Origin: CAVPJW01 sp963705525
GTDB lineage: Bacteria > Acidobacteriota > Vicinamibacteria > Vicinamibacterales > CAVPJW01
Direction: 5' to 3'
Assembly (NCBI GenBank): GCA_963705525.1
Contig: CAVPJW010000007.1
Span: 248,001-312,000 of the forward strand
Length of the DNA: 64,000 nt
The notes below the pieces were generated by a model. It was not told the DNA's origin. It ran no database searches and was given only the letters and a program-made list of their open reading frames with translations. Below, piece by piece: positions 61,813-64,000 of the stretch; the first letter of the stretch is position 1, and the number at the start of each line of letters is the position of its first letter. Both the position numbers and the translations under genes were made by a program.

Positions 61813-62665
61813 ACCCACACGCGTTCTGCATGCCAAGGTGGCAGAGCGAGAAGTCGTATCTCACCGGATCCACTGGATCGAGACGTCTCAACGACGACGT
61901 GATCTCGGCAGCCATCCGCCACCCGGGACTCTGGTAGCGGGTCAGCTCGAGACATCGACCGACGCGCACGACGTGCGTATCGAGCGGAATCACGAGCTTT
62001 GACGATGGCACGGCCTTCCAGATCCCCAGATCGATCGCGTCCCGCCGAATCATCCACCGAAGGAAGAGGTTGAGTCGCTTGCAGCCGCTGCCGTGCATCG
62101 GGCGCGGGAAGAAATACCCAACTCCGGGCCTGCGAGGCCGGCCCCGGTAGATCGACCGGAGGTCGATCGCCAATGCCCTTTCAGAGAACGAATCGAGCGC
62201 GGGTCCGACATCCTCGTGCGCCTGATCGTAACCACGAAGGAAGAATGTCTCGATCGACCCGCTCGCCAGCATGTGTTTCAGAATCCAGAGAAGAGCCAGA
62301 AGATCGGTGCCTCTCGTCCAGCGGTGGACGAACGATTGAGTGGCGCGCCGTTCTGCATCGGGATCGAATGAACGAACAGCTTCTGCGGGAAACGGCCCGA
62401 GCAGGTCGCATACACGCTCGATAGTTTGCATCACGCTGGCGACGCGCCCGAACGCAAACCCAGCGGCCAGAAATCCGATGACCTCGCGATCCTCCGGACG
62501 ACGATAGCGCCGCACGATGTGCACGGGATCGGCCGCCGACTCGGGCGCATTGAACCCGTCGTACAGCCGGTCCAATGCCTCTTTGAGCCGATACGGCTGG
62601 CGGCGCGAGAGATTCAGCGCCTCACCGATGGGACTGCCAACTGCCACGGATGATGATCGAGCCAC
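61712..62665 (-). CDS. TIGR02757 (DUF2400) family protein
   Basis: 317 residues, GTG or ATG start at 62665. Landmarks: DPVHIVRRYRRPEDREVIGFLAAGFAFGRV (outline: RPEDREVIGFLAAGFAFGR), FVHRWT, KRLNLFLRWMIRRD, DLGIWKAVPSSKLVIPLDTHV and LDPVDPVRYDFSLCHLG. The family has a helix-hairpin-helix glycosylase-like fold of unknown function. The C-terminus holds four cysteines (CHLGMQNAC and CPLRGVC), which could bind an Fe-S cluster as in HhH-GPD endonuclease III proteins, though spacing differs. Its last 100 bp run antisense to the GT4 gene. Confidence 0.85.
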   Translation of the reverse strand: MARSSSVAVGSPIGEALNLSRRQPYRLKEALDRLYDGFNAPESAADPVHIVRRYRRPEDREVIGFLAAGFAFGRVASVMQTIERVCDLLGPFPAEAVRSFDPDAERRATQSFVHRWTRGTDLLALLWILKHMLASGSIETFFLRGYDQAHEDVGPALDSFSERALAIDLRSIYRGRPRRPGVGYFFPRPMHGSGCKRLNLFLRWMIRRDAIDLGIWKAVPSSKLVIPLDTHVVRVGRCLELTRYQSPGWRMAAEITSSLRRLDPVDPVRYDFSLCHLGMQNACGFSRAQKDSRCPLRGVCRPSGRRPRRSGPPSARR

Positions 62666-62685
62666 GGTGGAAGCAACCCGAGGAC

Positions 62686-63342
62686 TTAGAACGAAGAGAT
62701 CGGCGCGCCGTCCCGGCAGAGCGGACAGTCATCCACTGCGAAGTTGTCGGGCGCCATGTATTCTGCGAGGGCAAAGTTCGGCACCCCCAGATCGACGACC
62801 GCCTCCATCCGATCGTAGATCTGCATCGTCGCCAGCACGGTGCCGCCCGCCTCCTGCACCAGCGCCGCACAGCGCGCGAACGTCTGGCCCGTGTTTCTCA
62901 CATCGTCGGCGAGCAGGACCCGCTTGCCTTGAATCTGCTGCCGGTAGAATTCGCGCAGCGCGAGCCCGCCCGCGCGATCGAGATGAAACGGCGCGAATGA
63001 GCACGGCGGATGCGTCAGGCTTCGGCGGCTGTCCATCAACCCGGCCACGGTGTGCGCCAGGAGCGCGCCTCCGGTGACAGGGCCCGCAACGACATCCGTG
63101 TCCGCCACGATCGAAGAGGGCAGCAGATCGAGGAGATCCTGCGCGAAGCGCCAGATGGTCGAGGGCTGGCGAAACAGCTGGTGCGCGTTGAGATAGACGC
63201 GGCCGTGATAGCCGTTGCCGTAGTCGAAGTGGCCGTTCAGCATCAGCACATGAAAGCTCTGCAGATCCTTCAAGGCTTTCTCGCGAATCTCATCACGACG
63301 ATCCAAAGTCACGCTCCTCGCTGACAGCGTCTCGGTTGACAT
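62686..63342 (-). CDS. Phosphoribosyltransferase, orotate-type paralogue
   Basis: 218 residues. PRPP loop VLLADDVRNTGQTF (classical OPRT has EDVxTTGxS), hood region GHFDYGNGYHGRVYLNAH, and a C-terminal CPLCRDGAPIS like that of pyrE near 57 kb. It is distinct enough from OPRT to have another base substrate, or to be a secondary OPRT. Start ATG 63342, 2 bp after the pyrC stop, so it is cotranscribed with dihydroorotase. Confidence 0.85.
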   Translation of the reverse strand: MSTETLSARSVTLDRRDEIREKALKDLQSFHVLMLNGHFDYGNGYHGRVYLNAHQLFRQPSTIWRFAQDLLDLLPSSIVADTDVVAGPVTGGALLAHTVAGLMDSRRSLTHPPCSFAPFHLDRAGGLALREFYRQQIQGKRVLLADDVRNTGQTFARCAALVQEAGGTVLATMQIYDRMEAVVDLGVPNFALAEYMAPDNFAVDDCPLCRDGAPISSF

Positions 63343-63344
63343 GA

Positions 63345-64000
63345 TCAGTCAGGCAAATGTGAGAGGCCGGCTACGGCCGCATTTCTGAACAACACACGGC
63401 CGCCCACGAGCGTGGCCGCGACGGCGCCATGCAGCTTCCAGCCGTCAAAGGGGGTATTGCGCGATTTCGACTGCATCTGACTTGCGTCGACCGTCACATG
63501 CGTGTCCGGCGCCAGGATGGTCACGTCCGCGAGGGATCCCGGCGCGAGTGTCCCGCCGGGAACTCCGAGGATGCGAGCCGGGTTGACCGAGCACAACTCG
63601 ATGAGACGGCCGATCGAGATGAGCCCGCGATGCACGAGGCGATCGAATGCGAGCGGCACCGCCGTCTCGAGGCCCGTAATCCCGAAGGGTGCCCGGTCGA
63701 ACTCCACCCCCTTCTCATCGCTGTGATGCGGAGCATGATCGGTGGCAATGGCATCCACCGTCCCATCCGCGAGCCCGGTGAGCAAAGCATCGCGGTCGGC
63801 CGGCTCCCTGAGCGGCGGATTCATCTTCAGGTTCGTGTCATAGCTGGCGGGATTGGCGAGGGCTTCATCCGTCAGGATCAAATGGTGTGGTGTCACCTCG
63901 CACGTGATCCGGACCTGACGATCTTTTCCGATGCGGACCGCGTCGAGCGATCCTCGTGTGCTCAGGTGGGCGATGTGCGCGGCGCTTCCCGTCATGCCGG
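63345..64000 (-). CDS. pyrC: Dihydroorotase, C-terminal part (runs off the window)
   Basis: C-terminal about 218 residues of a class I dihydroorotase; the N-terminus with the HxH metal site lies beyond the window. Seen here: CEVTPHHLILTDEAL with a metal-ligand His, LKMNPPLR, the catalytic/metal Asp in AIATDHAPHH, the PFGITGLETAVPL loop, and SVNPARILGVP. Cyclises carbamoyl-aspartate to dihydroorotate. The stop lies 2 bp before the second PRTase. Confidence 0.93.
   Translation of the reverse strand, partial: GMTGSAAHIAHLSTRGSLDAVRIGKDRQVRITCEVTPHHLILTDEALANPASYDTNLKMNPPLREPADRDALLTGLADGTVDAIATDHAPHHSDEKGVEFDRAPFGITGLETAVPLAFDRLVHRGLISIGRLIELCSVNPARILGVPGGTLAPGSLADVTILAPDTHVTVDASQMQSKSRNTPFDGWKLHGAVAATLVGGRVLFRNAAVAGLSHLPD

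Overview
The window looks like part of a high-GC, aerobic, Gram-negative chromosome, most probably Acidobacteriota of the Vicinamibacteria type. That placement is inferred from the mix of gene families: a TonB-dependent OAR-type receptor with a carboxypeptidase-like N-terminal domain, DUF5916 barrel proteins, sulfatase-fold/TPR fusions, a multiheme cytochrome with HEAT and TPR repeats, and an ATP synthase c subunit with a signal peptide. I see no rRNA, transposase, integrase, phage gene or CRISPR array. One tRNA (Glu, CTC) is present.

Layout. 0-5 kb: an ornithine cyclodeaminase family gene, then a minus-strand aa3-type cytochrome oxidase operon (coxA-coxC-coxD, two tiny membrane proteins, coxB). 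5-9.6 kb: a one-helix protein, a DUF5916 outer-membrane barrel, tRNA-Glu and an M23 peptidase. 9.7-15.5 kb: a cupredoxin-like lipoprotein, heme A and heme O synthases, an ABC exporter, a DUF420 protein and a DUF4097-like protein; these plausibly serve oxidase maturation. 15.6-31 kb: accessory envelope functions (serine hydrolase/NamZ fusion, TPR protein, nidogen-like lipoprotein, octaheme cytochrome, two sulfatase-fold/TPR proteins, an OAR-type TonB receptor). 31.2-42.8 kb: one long minus-strand bioenergetic block, nuoACDHJKLMN followed directly by atpZ, atpI, atpB and atpE. It contains none of the Fe-S or flavin subunits of complex I and none of the F1 subunits. 43-45 kb: two von Willebrand factor A proteins. 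45-52 kb: a heme operon hemX-hemA-hemC-cobA/hemD-hemB-hemL running from glutamyl-tRNA to uroporphyrinogen III. 52-58 kb: minus-strand rseP, dxr, cdsA, uppS, truA and pyrE. 58-64 kb: a TolC-like protein, two glycosyltransferases, a TIGR02757 protein, a second orotate-phosphoribosyltransferase-like protein and the C-terminal part of dihydroorotase.

Two window-wide patterns stand out. First, intergenic regions and some gene ends carry short-period DNA: arrays of degenerate 7-bp units (several sequence families) and of 8-bp units, often as facing inverted arrays. They sit at operon joints, supply stop codons, a start codon and one ribosome binding site to flanking genes, and one lies in frame inside the octaheme cytochrome gene. 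Second, at least 14 single-base frameshifts interrupt otherwise intact genes, including essential ones (coxA, nuoL, atpB, hemB). Thirteen behave as one extra base and one as a missing base, which looks like consensus sequence error rather than gene decay. For these genes I give the full reconstructed span.
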